In this document: positions 17,475 to 25,076 of the stretch, in pieces
Layout: each line of letters opens with the position of its first letter
Position numbering within the stretch: the stretch's first letter is position 1
Assembly (NCBI RefSeq): GCF_001509795.1
Contig: NZ_LLZN01000042.1
Location: forward strand, 62,001-126,000
Reading direction: 5' to 3'
DNA length: 64,000 nucleotides
Origin: Streptomyces sp. NRRL WC-3605
GTDB taxonomy: Bacteria > Actinomycetota > Actinomycetes > Streptomycetales > Streptomycetaceae
Program-made: the position numbers and the translations under genes
The notes under the pieces: model-generated
The model's input: the letters and a program-made list of their open reading frames with translations, nothing else
What the model was told of the DNA's origin: nothing
Databases searched by the model: none

Positions 17475-18478
17475 CAGCTCTCGGCCTCCCACTGCAGACG
17501 CCCGACGGCGTCCAGGATGCGGTCCACGCCGGGCAGGTGGTGCCGCTCCAGCATCGGCGGCGGGTAGGGGATGTCGAACCCGGCCACGCGCAGCACCGGC
17601 GCCTCCAGGTGGTGGAAGCAGCGCTCCGTGACACGGGCGGCGATCTCCCCGCCCGGGCCGCCGAAGCCACCCGACTCGTGCACGACGACCGCGCGTCCGG
17701 TCCGCCGGACCGAGGCGGCGACCGTCTCGTCGTCGAACGGCACCAGCGAGCGCAGGTCGACGACCTCCAGGTCCCAGCCCTCCTCGCGGGCCGCCTCGGC
17801 GGCTTCGAGGCAGACCGGCACGGACGGTCCGTACGTGATGAGCGTGGCACTGCGGCCGGAGCGCCGCACCACCGCGCGGCCGATGGGCTCCACGGACTGC
17901 GGCTCGTCCGGGTTCCAGTCGGCCTTCGACCAGTAGAGCCGCTTGGGCTCCAGGAAGACGACCGGGTCGTCGGAGGCGATGGAGGCGCGCAGCAGGCCGT
18001 AGGCGTCGGCGACGGTCGCGGGCGTGACGACGTGCAGGCCCGGGGTCGCCATGTAGTACGCCTCGGACGCGTCGCTGTGGTGCTCGACGCCGCCGATGCC
18101 GCCGCCGTAGGGGATGCGGATCGTCAGGGGGAGCGGCATCCTGCCGCGGGTGCGGTTGCGCATCTTCGCGACGTGCGAGACGAGCTGCTCGAACGCGGGG
18201 TAGGCGAAGGCGTCGAACTGCATCTCCACGACCGGGCGCAGCCCGTACATGGCCATGCCGACCGCGGTGCCGAGGATGCCCGCCTCGGCCAGCGGGGTGT
18301 CCGTGCAGCGGTCCTCGCCGAACTCGGCGGCGAGTCCGTCGGTGACACGGAAGACACCGCCGAGGGTGCCGACGTCCTCGCCCATGACGTGCACGGACGG
18401 GTCGGCGGCCATGGCGTCGCGCATCGCGCGCGTGAGGGCCTGCGCCATGGTGGCCGGCTTGACGGCGACGGTGGTCAT
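17474..18478 (-). CDS. bkdB: Branched-chain 2-oxoacid dehydrogenase E1 beta subunit (second copy)
   Basis: 334 residues. Shows VHVMGEDVGTLGGVFRVTDGL, GLRPVVEMQFDAFAYPAFEQ and RIPYGGGIGGVEHHSD, all E1beta features. It overlaps the E1alpha stop by four bases (ATGA) and E2 by one, forming a tightly coupled operon. It supplies half of the thiamine-dependent active site that decarboxylates the 2-oxoacids of valine, leucine and isoleucine. Confidence 0.88.
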   Translation of the reverse strand: MTTVAVKPATMAQALTRAMRDAMAADPSVHVMGEDVGTLGGVFRVTDGLAAEFGEDRCTDTPLAEAGILGTAVGMAMYGLRPVVEMQFDAFAYPAFEQLVSHVAKMRNRTRGRMPLPLTIRIPYGGGIGGVEHHSDASEAYYMATPGLHVVTPATVADAYGLLRASIASDDPVVFLEPKRLYWSKADWNPDEPQSVEPIGRAVVRRSGRSATLITYGPSVPVCLEAAEAAREEGWDLEVVDLRSLVPFDDETVAASVRRTGRAVVVHESGGFGGPGGEIAARVTERCFHHLEAPVLRVAGFDIPYPPPMLERHHLPGVDRILDAVGRLQWEAES

Positions 18479-19620
18479 CGGTGGGCACCCCCGTGGGAGT
18501 CGTGCTCGGCGTCGAGCTCTGCCTGCAACTGCGCCTGCTGCTCCCGCAGCTGCGGGGTGGGCTCGGCGTACACGTGGGCGAACAGGTCCGCCGGGTCGAG
18601 CGCCGCGTCCTGGTTCATGCGCTCGCGCAGATCGGCGGCCATGGCCTCGGCGGCGTCCCGGGCGGCCTGCCGGCCGGCGTCGTCGAGCAGGCCGCGCTCG
18701 GTCAGCTCGTGGTCCAGGAGCGCGATCGGGTCATGGTCGCGCCAGGCATCCACCTCGGCGTCCCCGCGGTAGCGGGTGGCGTCGTCGGCGTTGGTGTGGG
18801 CGTCGATCCGGTAGGTGATCGCCTCGATCAGCGTGGGACCGCCGCCCTCGCGGGCGCGGCGTACGGCCTCGCCGAGCACCTCGTGCACGGCGACCGCGTC
18901 GTTGCCGTCGACCAGGCGGCCGGGCATGCCGTAGCCGACGGCCTTGTGGGCCAGCGACGGGGCCGCGGTCTGCTTGGCGAGCGGGACGGAGATCGCGAAG
19001 CCGTTGTTCTGCACGAGGAAGACGACCGGCGCCTGCCAGACGGCCGCGAAGTTCAGCGCCTCGTGGAAGTCGCCCTCGCTGGTGCCGCCGTCGCCGACCA
19101 TGGCCAGCGCGACCACGTCGTCGCCCTTGAGGCGGGCGGCGTGCGCGAGGCCGACGGCGTGCGGCAGCTGGGTGGCGAGCGGCGTGGACAGCGGGGCCAC
19201 GCGGTGCTCGCGGGGGTCGTAGCCGGTGTGCCAGTCGCCGCGGAGCAGCGTCAGCGCCTCGACGGGGTCCACACCGCGTGCGACGGCGGCGAGGGTGTCG
19301 CGGTAGCTCGGGAAGAGCCAGTCGCGCTCCTCCAGGGCCAGCGCGGCGGCGACCTCGCAGGCCTCCTGGCCGGTGCTGGACGGGTAGACGGCGAGGCGGC
19401 CCTGCTTGGTCAGCGCGGTCGCCTGCGCGTTGTACCGGCGGCCGCGCACCAGCTCGGCGTACAGCCGGCGCAGCAGGTCCGGGTCGGCCTCCGCGGCGGC
19501 CTCGGTGCCGAGAACGCGGTGGGGCTCCGCGTCGGGCAGCAGGGGCGCGGGGTCCATGCGGGGCTGCCAGGCGGGCGGCGGCGATGGCCGGTACGCGCCT
19601 CGCTGCTCCATGACCGTCAT
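18475..19620 (-). CDS. bkdA: Branched-chain 2-oxoacid dehydrogenase E1 alpha subunit (second copy)
   Basis: 381 residues. Thiamine-diphosphate motif from GDGGTSEGD to VQNN (about 185-213). ATG at 19620 with GAGGAGG 7 bases upstream. A Pro-rich N-terminal 30 residues replace the basic tail of the other E1alpha. First gene of the second operon, divergent from bkdR. In S. coelicolor a bkdR regulator beside such an operon controls it and affects development, so this copy is probably the regulated one. Confidence 0.88.
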   Translation of the reverse strand: MTVMEQRGAYRPSPPPAWQPRMDPAPLLPDAEPHRVLGTEAAAEADPDLLRRLYAELVRGRRYNAQATALTKQGRLAVYPSSTGQEACEVAAALALEERDWLFPSYRDTLAAVARGVDPVEALTLLRGDWHTGYDPREHRVAPLSTPLATQLPHAVGLAHAARLKGDDVVALAMVGDGGTSEGDFHEALNFAAVWQAPVVFLVQNNGFAISVPLAKQTAAPSLAHKAVGYGMPGRLVDGNDAVAVHEVLGEAVRRAREGGGPTLIEAITYRIDAHTNADDATRYRGDAEVDAWRDHDPIALLDHELTERGLLDDAGRQAARDAAEAMAADLRERMNQDAALDPADLFAHVYAEPTPQLREQQAQLQAELDAEHDSHGGAHR

Positions 19621-19728
19621 GACGGCACCTCCTCGTGGGAGCGGCTACGGGAGGCGCGGCGTCCGTGACGCGCCTCACCTACCGATTGTTCGGTCGTCGG
19701 CACATTTTGGCTACAGGCGCCCCCAGGC

Positions 19729-19750
19729 TGTGGACAAACGGTTCTCCACA
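19729..19750. promoter_or_regulatory. Pair of DnaA-box-like sequences in the bkd/bkdR divergent region
   Basis: TGTGGACAA (19729-19737, reverse of the streptomycete box TTGTCCACA) and TTCTCCACA (19742-19750, one mismatch) face each other across four bases in the 175-base region between the divergent E1alpha and bkdR starts. Confidence 0.45.
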
Positions 19751-19795
19751 ACCTCCAATGAACGCAGGACGTCCACGCGAGGAGGGTGGGGGGAC

Positions 19796-20296
19796 ATGGA
19801 CTCTGAACAAATGGCCGAAGACGACGGGGGAGGTCCTCTCCGGCCGCCCGTCCGTCCGCTGGACGCCATAGACCAGGACATCCTCCAGATGCTCCAGGCG
19901 GACGGCCGCGCCTCGATCCGGTCGGTCGCCGAGCGGGTGCACGTCTCCCGGGCCAACGCCTACGCGCGCATCAACCGGCTCGTCGAGGACGGCGTGATCC
20001 GCGGTTTCGGCGCCCGCGTCGACCACGAGAGGGCGGGCCACGGCACCTCGGCCTACATCACGTTGAAGATCGTCCAGAACTCTTGGCGCACGGTCCGCGA
20101 GGAGCTGCGCAGGCTGCCCGGCGCCTCCCACATCGCCCTGGTCGGCGGCGACTTCGACGTCCTGCTGCTGGTGCACACCCCCGACAACAGGGCCCTGCGC
20201 GAGCTGGTCCTCACCCGGCTCCAGGCGATCCCGGAGGTGCTCAGCACCCGCACCCTGCTGGTCTTCGAGGAGGAGGACCTGGAGCCGCAGGGCTGA
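19796..20296 (+). CDS. bkdR: Lrp/AsnC-family regulator BkdR
   Basis: 166 residues. The N-terminal helix-turn-helix (LDAIDQDILQMLQADGRASI; VSRANAYARINRLVEDGVI) is typical AsnC. The C-terminal RAM domain (HIALVGGDFDVLLLVHTPDN) binds amino acids and forms dimers. The ATG at 19796 follows a GGAGGGTGGGGGGAC purine run. Divergent from the second bkd operon, which is the established place of bkdR in S. coelicolor. It likely binds the 175-base shared region and responds to branched-chain amino acids or their oxoacids. Confidence 0.85.
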   Translation: MDSEQMAEDDGGGPLRPPVRPLDAIDQDILQMLQADGRASIRSVAERVHVSRANAYARINRLVEDGVIRGFGARVDHERAGHGTSAYITLKIVQNSWRTVREELRRLPGASHIALVGGDFDVLLLVHTPDNRALRELVLTRLQAIPEVLSTRTLLVFEEEDLEPQG

Positions 20297-20329
20297 CCAC
20301 GCGCGTAGGCCCCCGCGGGCCGGTCAGCC
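20291..20329. terminator. Hairpin between convergent bkdR and TetR genes
   Basis: GGCTGACC (20291-20298) pairs with GGTCAGCC (20322-20329) and an inner GGCCC/GGGCC hairpin fills the loop. The arms include the end of both genes. Confidence 0.45.
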
Positions 20330-20914
20330 GGCCTTGCGCAGCCCGTCGAAGACCAGGCGGACCACCGTCTCGGCGACCTCGCGCCGACTCGTGCCGCGGC
20401 CGTCCGGCCGGTACCACTCGACGATCGAGTTGATCATGCCGAAGACGAGCCGGGTGGCCAGCCGCACCTCCACGTCGGCGCGCACCTCGCCGTCCGCGGC
20501 GGCCGCCTTCAGCAGCGCGGCGACCCGGTGGTCGAAGTCCCGGCGCCGCTCCAGCGCCCACCGCTCGGTGTCGGTGTTGCCCCGCACCCGCAGCAGCAGC
20601 GTCACGTACGGCAGCTCGGTTATCAGCACCTCGACCATGCGGCGTACGACGTACTCCAGCCGGTCGGCGGCGTGCCCCGTGCGCGCGTGCTCCTCGTCGA
20701 GGATGCCGAACAGACCGTCCAGGGCCCGGCTGACGGCACGCTGCAGCAGCTCCTCCTTGCCGGTCACATGGTGGTAGATCGACGACTTGGAGATGCCGGC
20801 CGCCTTGGACAGGTGCTCCATGGAGGTGCCGTCGTAGCCGCGCTCGTTGAAGACCTGGACGGCGACGGAGAGCAGGGTCTCCGGCGTGTACGTGTCGCGC
20901 TTGGCAGTGGTCAT
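20324..20914 (-). CDS. TetR-family repressor, probably of acyl-CoA/phenylacetate genes
   Basis: 196 residues. Helix-turn-helix at the N-terminus (LLSVAVQVFNERGYDGTSMEHLSKAAGISKSSIYHHVTGKEELL) and a helical ligand domain. It lies 19 bases after the 3-hydroxyacyl-CoA dehydrogenase and is co-transcribed with it. The palindrome at 22509-22528 between that gene and paaN is the obvious operator. PaaR-type TetR proteins that sense phenylacetyl-CoA recognise a related pattern, so an acyl-CoA effector is likely (inference). Confidence 0.8.
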   Translation of the reverse strand: MTTAKRDTYTPETLLSVAVQVFNERGYDGTSMEHLSKAAGISKSSIYHHVTGKEELLQRAVSRALDGLFGILDEEHARTGHAADRLEYVVRRMVEVLITELPYVTLLLRVRGNTDTERWALERRRDFDHRVAALLKAAAADGEVRADVEVRLATRLVFGMINSIVEWYRPDGRGTSRREVAETVVRLVFDGLRKAG

Positions 20915-20933
20915 GGGGTGCTGCCCTCCCGGG

Positions 20934-22457
20934 TCATGAGGAGCCGCCCTGGCGCTTGTCGGAGGCGTAGGCGTGGCGGTACAGCGCGAGGGACGGGGCG
21001 TAGCGGCCCGACGGGTCGCGCAGGTGCAGGTCGTCGAGGAGGGCGTAGGCCCAGTTGCGCCCCAGCCTGCGGCTCCACTCGAAGGGGCCGAGGGGGTAGT
21101 TGACGCCCAGGCGCATCGCGGTGTCGATGTCCTCCTCGGTGGCGACGCCCTTGGCGACGGCGTCGTGCGCCAGGTCGACGATCCGCGCCACGGTCCGGGC
21201 GACGATCATGCCGGGGACGTCGCCGATGACGCTGACGTCCTTGCCGAGCGCCTGGAAGAGCCCGGTGGCCTCCGCGAGCGTCTGCGGCGAGGTGTCCTGG
21301 GAGGCGGACAGCGCGATCCGGGTGGCCCGCCGGTAGTCGAGGGCGAGGTCGAAGTACACGACGTCGCGGAACTCCACCGAGGTCTGCCCGTCGGCGAGGG
21401 CGAGCTGGCCGCCGCTCGGCAGCACCAGGCGGGTGCCGTGGTCCTCGTCCTCCTCGCGCACCTGGATGCCGGCCTCACGGATCAGCGCCAGCAGCTCGGA
21501 GGCCGGGCCGAGATCGCCCTCGGCGACGACGTGGGCCGGCGTGCGGCCGGGCTCGGCGGTGTGCGGCTCGGGCCGCCCGCCGCCGGCCCCGTCCGCGTAG
21601 TCGTACCAGCCGTGCCCGGTCTTGCGGCCGAGCCGGCCCGACTCGACCAGGCGCCGCTGGGCGAGCGAGGGCGTGAAGCGCACGTCCTGGAAGAAGGACT
21701 CCCACACCGAGTGCGTCACCGACTCGTTGACGTCCTGCCCGATCAGGTCGGTCAGCTCGAAGGCGCCCATCCTGAAGCCGCCGCACTCGCGCAGCACCGC
21801 GTCGATGGTGGCCGGGTCGGCGCCCTGCGCCTCGTACACCGCGAACGCCTCGGCGTAGAAGGGCCGCGCGATCCGGTTGACGATGAAGCCGGGGGTGTCG
21901 GCGCAGGCCACGGGCGTCTTGCCCCACGCGCGGGCCGTCTCGTACGCGCGCGTGGCCGACGTGACGTCGGTGGCGAACCCGGAGACGACCTCGACCAGCG
22001 GCAGCAGCGGCGCGGGGTTGAAGAAGTGCAGGCCGACGAACCGGCCCGGGTTGGCCAGCGCGCCGCCGATGGCCGTCACCGACAGGGACGAGGTGTTGGT
22101 GGCGAGCAGGCAGTCCTCGCCGACGATGCCCTCCAGCTCGCGGAACAGCTCCTGCTTGACGTCGAGACGCTCCAGGACGGCCTCGACGACCAGGGCGCAC
22201 TCCGCGAGGTCGCCGAGCGACTCGGCGGGCCGCAGCCGGTCCCGCGCCGCGTCGCGGTCCGCGCCGGTCAGCCGCTCCTTCTCCACGAGCCGGTCCAGCC
22301 GGGCGACGATGGCGTCGGCGGCGGCCCGCGCCCTCCCCGGGGCGGCGTCGTACAGCCGTACGGGATGCCCCGCGACCAGTGCGACCTGGGCGATGCCCTG
22401 GCCCATGGTGCCGGTGCCGACGACGGCCACGGGGCTGCTGAGGTCGAGTGCTGTCAT
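20934..22457 (-). CDS. 3-hydroxyacyl-CoA dehydrogenase, two-domain PaaH-like
   Basis: 507 residues. NAD-binding motif VVGTGTMGQGIAQVALVAG at the N-terminus and the family signature in FVGLHFFNPAPLLPLVEVV. After the first C-terminal helical domain (GFIVNRIARPFYAEAF) there is a second copy (GMIVARTVARIVDLAHDAV), making it about 200 residues longer than single-domain enzymes. This two-domain form is typical of phenylacetate-pathway PaaH/PaaC. It oxidises 3-hydroxyadipyl-CoA or a similar thioester. First gene of the operon with the TetR gene. Confidence 0.85.
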   Translation of the reverse strand: MTALDLSSPVAVVGTGTMGQGIAQVALVAGHPVRLYDAAPGRARAAADAIVARLDRLVEKERLTGADRDAARDRLRPAESLGDLAECALVVEAVLERLDVKQELFRELEGIVGEDCLLATNTSSLSVTAIGGALANPGRFVGLHFFNPAPLLPLVEVVSGFATDVTSATRAYETARAWGKTPVACADTPGFIVNRIARPFYAEAFAVYEAQGADPATIDAVLRECGGFRMGAFELTDLIGQDVNESVTHSVWESFFQDVRFTPSLAQRRLVESGRLGRKTGHGWYDYADGAGGGRPEPHTAEPGRTPAHVVAEGDLGPASELLALIREAGIQVREEDEDHGTRLVLPSGGQLALADGQTSVEFRDVVYFDLALDYRRATRIALSASQDTSPQTLAEATGLFQALGKDVSVIGDVPGMIVARTVARIVDLAHDAVAKGVATEEDIDTAMRLGVNYPLGPFEWSRRLGRNWAYALLDDLHLRDPSGRYAPSLALYRHAYASDKRQGGSS

Positions 22458-22508
22458 GGGCGCGATCCTCCCGCACGGGGTTTTCCACAGATGCGGCGGA
22501 CCCCCTTG

Positions 22509-22528
22509 AACCGACCGATCGTTCGGTT
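22509..22528. promoter_or_regulatory. TetR/PaaR-type operator
   Basis: AACCGACCGATCGTTCGGTT is palindromic at 18 of 20 positions and contains ACCGNNCGNNCGGT, the core recalled for PaaR operators. It lies between the divergent hydroxyacyl-CoA dehydrogenase and paaN genes, so one repressor could control both. Confidence 0.65.
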
Positions 22529-22617
22529 ACTCTAACTCTGACCGCCTGTTCCTGCCCATGTTTCTGCCCAGGTCATGAGCTCGACGGAGAGCTCAGGAAA
22601 CGAGGAGTTGGTCCCGC

Positions 22618-24324
22618 ATGGCCACCGCCGAACTCACCGCCCACGAGCTGATCGCCAAGCACCGGCCCACTCTCGACCAGGCCCTGGAGGCGATCCGTAC
22701 CCGCGCCTACTGGTCTCCGCACCCGGAGCACCCCAAGGCCTACGGGGAGAACGGCAGCCTGGACGCGGCGGCCGGCAAGGCCGCCTTCGACGCCGTCCTC
22801 GGCAGCCGCCTCGACCTCGGCCAGCCCGGCACGGACGACTGGGTCGGCGGCGAGGTCTCCCCGTACGGCATCGAGCTGGGCGTGGAGTACCCGCACGCCG
22901 ACCTCGACGAGCTGCTCCCGGCCATGCGCGCCGGCATGCGGCAGTGGCGGGACGCGGGCGCCGAGACGCGCGCGGTGGTCTGTCTGGAGATCCTCAAGCG
23001 GATCAGCGACCGGACCCACGAGCTCGCCCACGCGGTCATGCACACCTCCGGCCAGGCGTTCATGATGGCGCTCCAGGCGGGCGGCCCCCACGCGCAGGAC
23101 CGCGGCCTGGAGGCGGTGGCCTACGCGTACGTCGAGCAGGTCCGCACCCCCGACAACGCCGAGTGGACCAAGCCCCAGGGCAAGCGCGACCCGCTGGCGC
23201 TGAACAAGCGGTTCACGCCCGTCCCGCGCGGCATCGCCCTGCTCATCGGCTGCAACACCTTCCCGACGTGGAACGGCTACCCGGGCCTGTTCGCCTCCCT
23301 CGCCACCGGCAACGCCGTCCTGGTCAAGCCGCACCCGCGCGCGGTGCTGCCGCTCGCACTCACCGTCCAGGTCGCGCGTCAGGTGCTCACCGAGGCCGGT
23401 TTCGACCCCAACCTGGTCGCGCTGGCCGCCGAGCGCCCCGGCGAGGGCATCGCCAAGACCCTGGCGACCCGCCCCGAGATCCGGATCATCGACTACACCG
23501 GCTCCACCGAGTTCGGCGACTGGCTGGAGGCCAACGCCCGCCAGGCGCAGGTCTACACGGAGAAGGCCGGCGTCAACACGGTCGTCGTGGACTCCACGGA
23601 CGACTACAAGGGGATGCTCTCCAACCTGGCGTTCTCGCTGTCCCTGTACAGCGGCCAGATGTGCACCACCCCGCAGAACCTGCTCGTCCCGCGCGACGGC
23701 ATCCGCACCGACCAGGGCCCCAAGACCTACGACGAGGTCGTCGCCGACCTCGCGCGCGCGGTCGACGGCCTCCTCGGCGACGACGCCCGCGCGAACGCCC
23801 TCCTCGGCGCCCTGGTCAACCCGGACGTGAAGTCCCGGCTGGAGGCCGCCCCCGGTCTCGGCGAAGTCGCCCTCGCCTCACGGGAGATCGCCCACCCGGA
23901 CTTCCCGGGCGCGGTCGTGCGCACCCCCGTCATCGTGAAGCTCGACGGCGCCAAGCCCGACGACGAGGCCGCCTACATGAGCGAGTGCTTCGGGCCGGTG
24001 TCCTTCGCCGTCGCCGTCGACTCGGCGGCCGACGCGGTGGAGCTGCTGCGGCGCACGGTGCGCGACAAGGGCGCGATGACCGTCGGGGCGTACACCACCG
24101 ACGAGGAGGTCGAGCAGGCCGTGCAGGAGGTGTGCCTGGAGGAGGCGGCCCAGCTGTCGCTGAACCTCACGGGCGGCGTGTACGTCAACCAGACGGCCGC
24201 GTTTTCCGACTTCCACGGCTCCGGCGGCAACCCGGCCGCCAACGCGGCCCTGTGCGACGGCGCGTTCGTCGCCAACCGCTTCCGTGTCGTCGAGGTGCGC
24301 CGCGAGGCTCAGGGCCTGTCCTGA
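22618..24324 (+). CDS. paaN: Phenylacetate degradation protein PaaN (aldehyde dehydrogenase family)
   Basis: 568 residues. Matches the PaaN family: ALNKRFTPVPRGIALLIGCNTFPTWNGYPG and VLVKPHPRAVLPLAL form the cofactor-binding core; the active-site cysteine is in YSGQMCTTPQN; and FSDFHGSGGNPAANA is near the end. It is longer than ordinary aldehyde dehydrogenases, with a 100-residue N-terminal extension. In the phenylacetyl-CoA pathway it oxidises the ring-opened semialdehyde. GAGGAG is 9 bases upstream of the ATG. The paaABCDE oxygenase genes are not here, so the pathway is split. Its last 16 bases overlap the convergent SpoU gene. Confidence 0.87.
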   Translation: MATAELTAHELIAKHRPTLDQALEAIRTRAYWSPHPEHPKAYGENGSLDAAAGKAAFDAVLGSRLDLGQPGTDDWVGGEVSPYGIELGVEYPHADLDELLPAMRAGMRQWRDAGAETRAVVCLEILKRISDRTHELAHAVMHTSGQAFMMALQAGGPHAQDRGLEAVAYAYVEQVRTPDNAEWTKPQGKRDPLALNKRFTPVPRGIALLIGCNTFPTWNGYPGLFASLATGNAVLVKPHPRAVLPLALTVQVARQVLTEAGFDPNLVALAAERPGEGIAKTLATRPEIRIIDYTGSTEFGDWLEANARQAQVYTEKAGVNTVVVDSTDDYKGMLSNLAFSLSLYSGQMCTTPQNLLVPRDGIRTDQGPKTYDEVVADLARAVDGLLGDDARANALLGALVNPDVKSRLEAAPGLGEVALASREIAHPDFPGAVVRTPVIVKLDGAKPDDEAAYMSECFGPVSFAVAVDSAADAVELLRRTVRDKGAMTVGAYTTDEEVEQAVQEVCLEEAAQLSLNLTGGVYVNQTAAFSDFHGSGGNPAANAALCDGAFVANRFRVVEVRREAQGLS

Positions 24325-24330
24325 GCCTCG
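24303..24330. terminator. Terminator inside overlapping 3' ends of paaN and the SpoU gene
   Basis: CGAGGCTCAG (24303-24312) pairs perfectly with CTGAGCCTCG (24321-24330). The hairpin lies in the coding ends of two convergent genes that overlap from 24309 to 24324. Confidence 0.65.
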
Positions 24331-25076
24331 CCGGTCAGACTCCAGTGGTACAGGGTCATCGCCACGCTGGTGGCCAGGTTGTAGCTGGAGACCTGGGGGC
24401 GCATCGGCAGCGCCACCGAGCGGTCGGCCCGCGCGCGTAGCGCGGCCGACAGACCGCTGCGCTCGGACCCGAAGGCGAGGACGGCGTCGTCCGGGATCTC
24501 CACCCCCCGGATGTCGTCGCCCTCCGGGTCCAGCGCGAACAGCGGACCCGGCGGCAGCTCCGCCACGGCCAGCCGTTCCACGGCCGTGGCGAAGTGCAGG
24601 CCCGCCCCGCCGCGCACGACCGTCGGGTGCCAGGGGTCCAGGGTTCCGGTGGTGACCACGCCGGTCGCGCCGAACCCGGCGGCCAGCCGGATCACGGCAC
24701 CCGCGTTGCCGAGGTGGCGCGGGTCGTCGAGGACCACGACCGGGGCGTTGCGCCCGGTCCGCGCCAGCCTCGCCAGGTTGGCCTCGCGGGACGGGCGTAC
24801 GGCCAGCGCGGCCACCGCGGTGGGGTGCGGGCGCGGCACGAGCGCGGCGTACTCCGTCTCCGTGACCTCGGTCAGCAGCCCGTCCAGGGCGTCCCGCACG
24901 TCCGGGGCCAGCTCCTCGGCGAGGGCGAGCGCGGCCTCGCGGTCGACGGCCACCGCCACCGGGACCTCGGCGCCGAAGCGGACGGCGTGCTTGAGGGCGT
25001 GGAAGCCGTCGAGCAGGACGGACGTGCCGGAGAGGCGGTGCCAGACACGCACGGCACCGGGGGCGGAGTCGGTCAT
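24309..25076 (-). CDS. SpoU/TrmH-family RNA 2'-O-methyltransferase
   Basis: 255 residues. The three SPOUT motifs are visible: motif 1 in DDPRHLGNAGAVIRLAAGFGA, motif 2 in AFGSERSGLSAAL, and motif 3 in VSSYNLATSVAMTLYHW, which forms the knot that holds S-adenosylmethionine. The N-terminal 90 residues are a substrate-binding domain. The ATG overlaps the HTTM stop by four bases (ATGA), so it is the third gene of that operon. Target is a tRNA or rRNA ribose; which base is unknown. Confidence 0.85.
   Translation of the reverse strand: MTDSAPGAVRVWHRLSGTSVLLDGFHALKHAVRFGAEVPVAVAVDREAALALAEELAPDVRDALDGLLTEVTETEYAALVPRPHPTAVAALAVRPSREANLARLARTGRNAPVVVLDDPRHLGNAGAVIRLAAGFGATGVVTTGTLDPWHPTVVRGGAGLHFATAVERLAVAELPPGPLFALDPEGDDIRGVEIPDDAVLAFGSERSGLSAALRARADRSVALPMRPQVSSYNLATSVAMTLYHWSLTGEAQDRP

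Noticed and set aside
22481..22489. TTTTCCACA as a DnaA box
   Set aside because: Single imperfect copy near the dehydrogenase start; likely chance.
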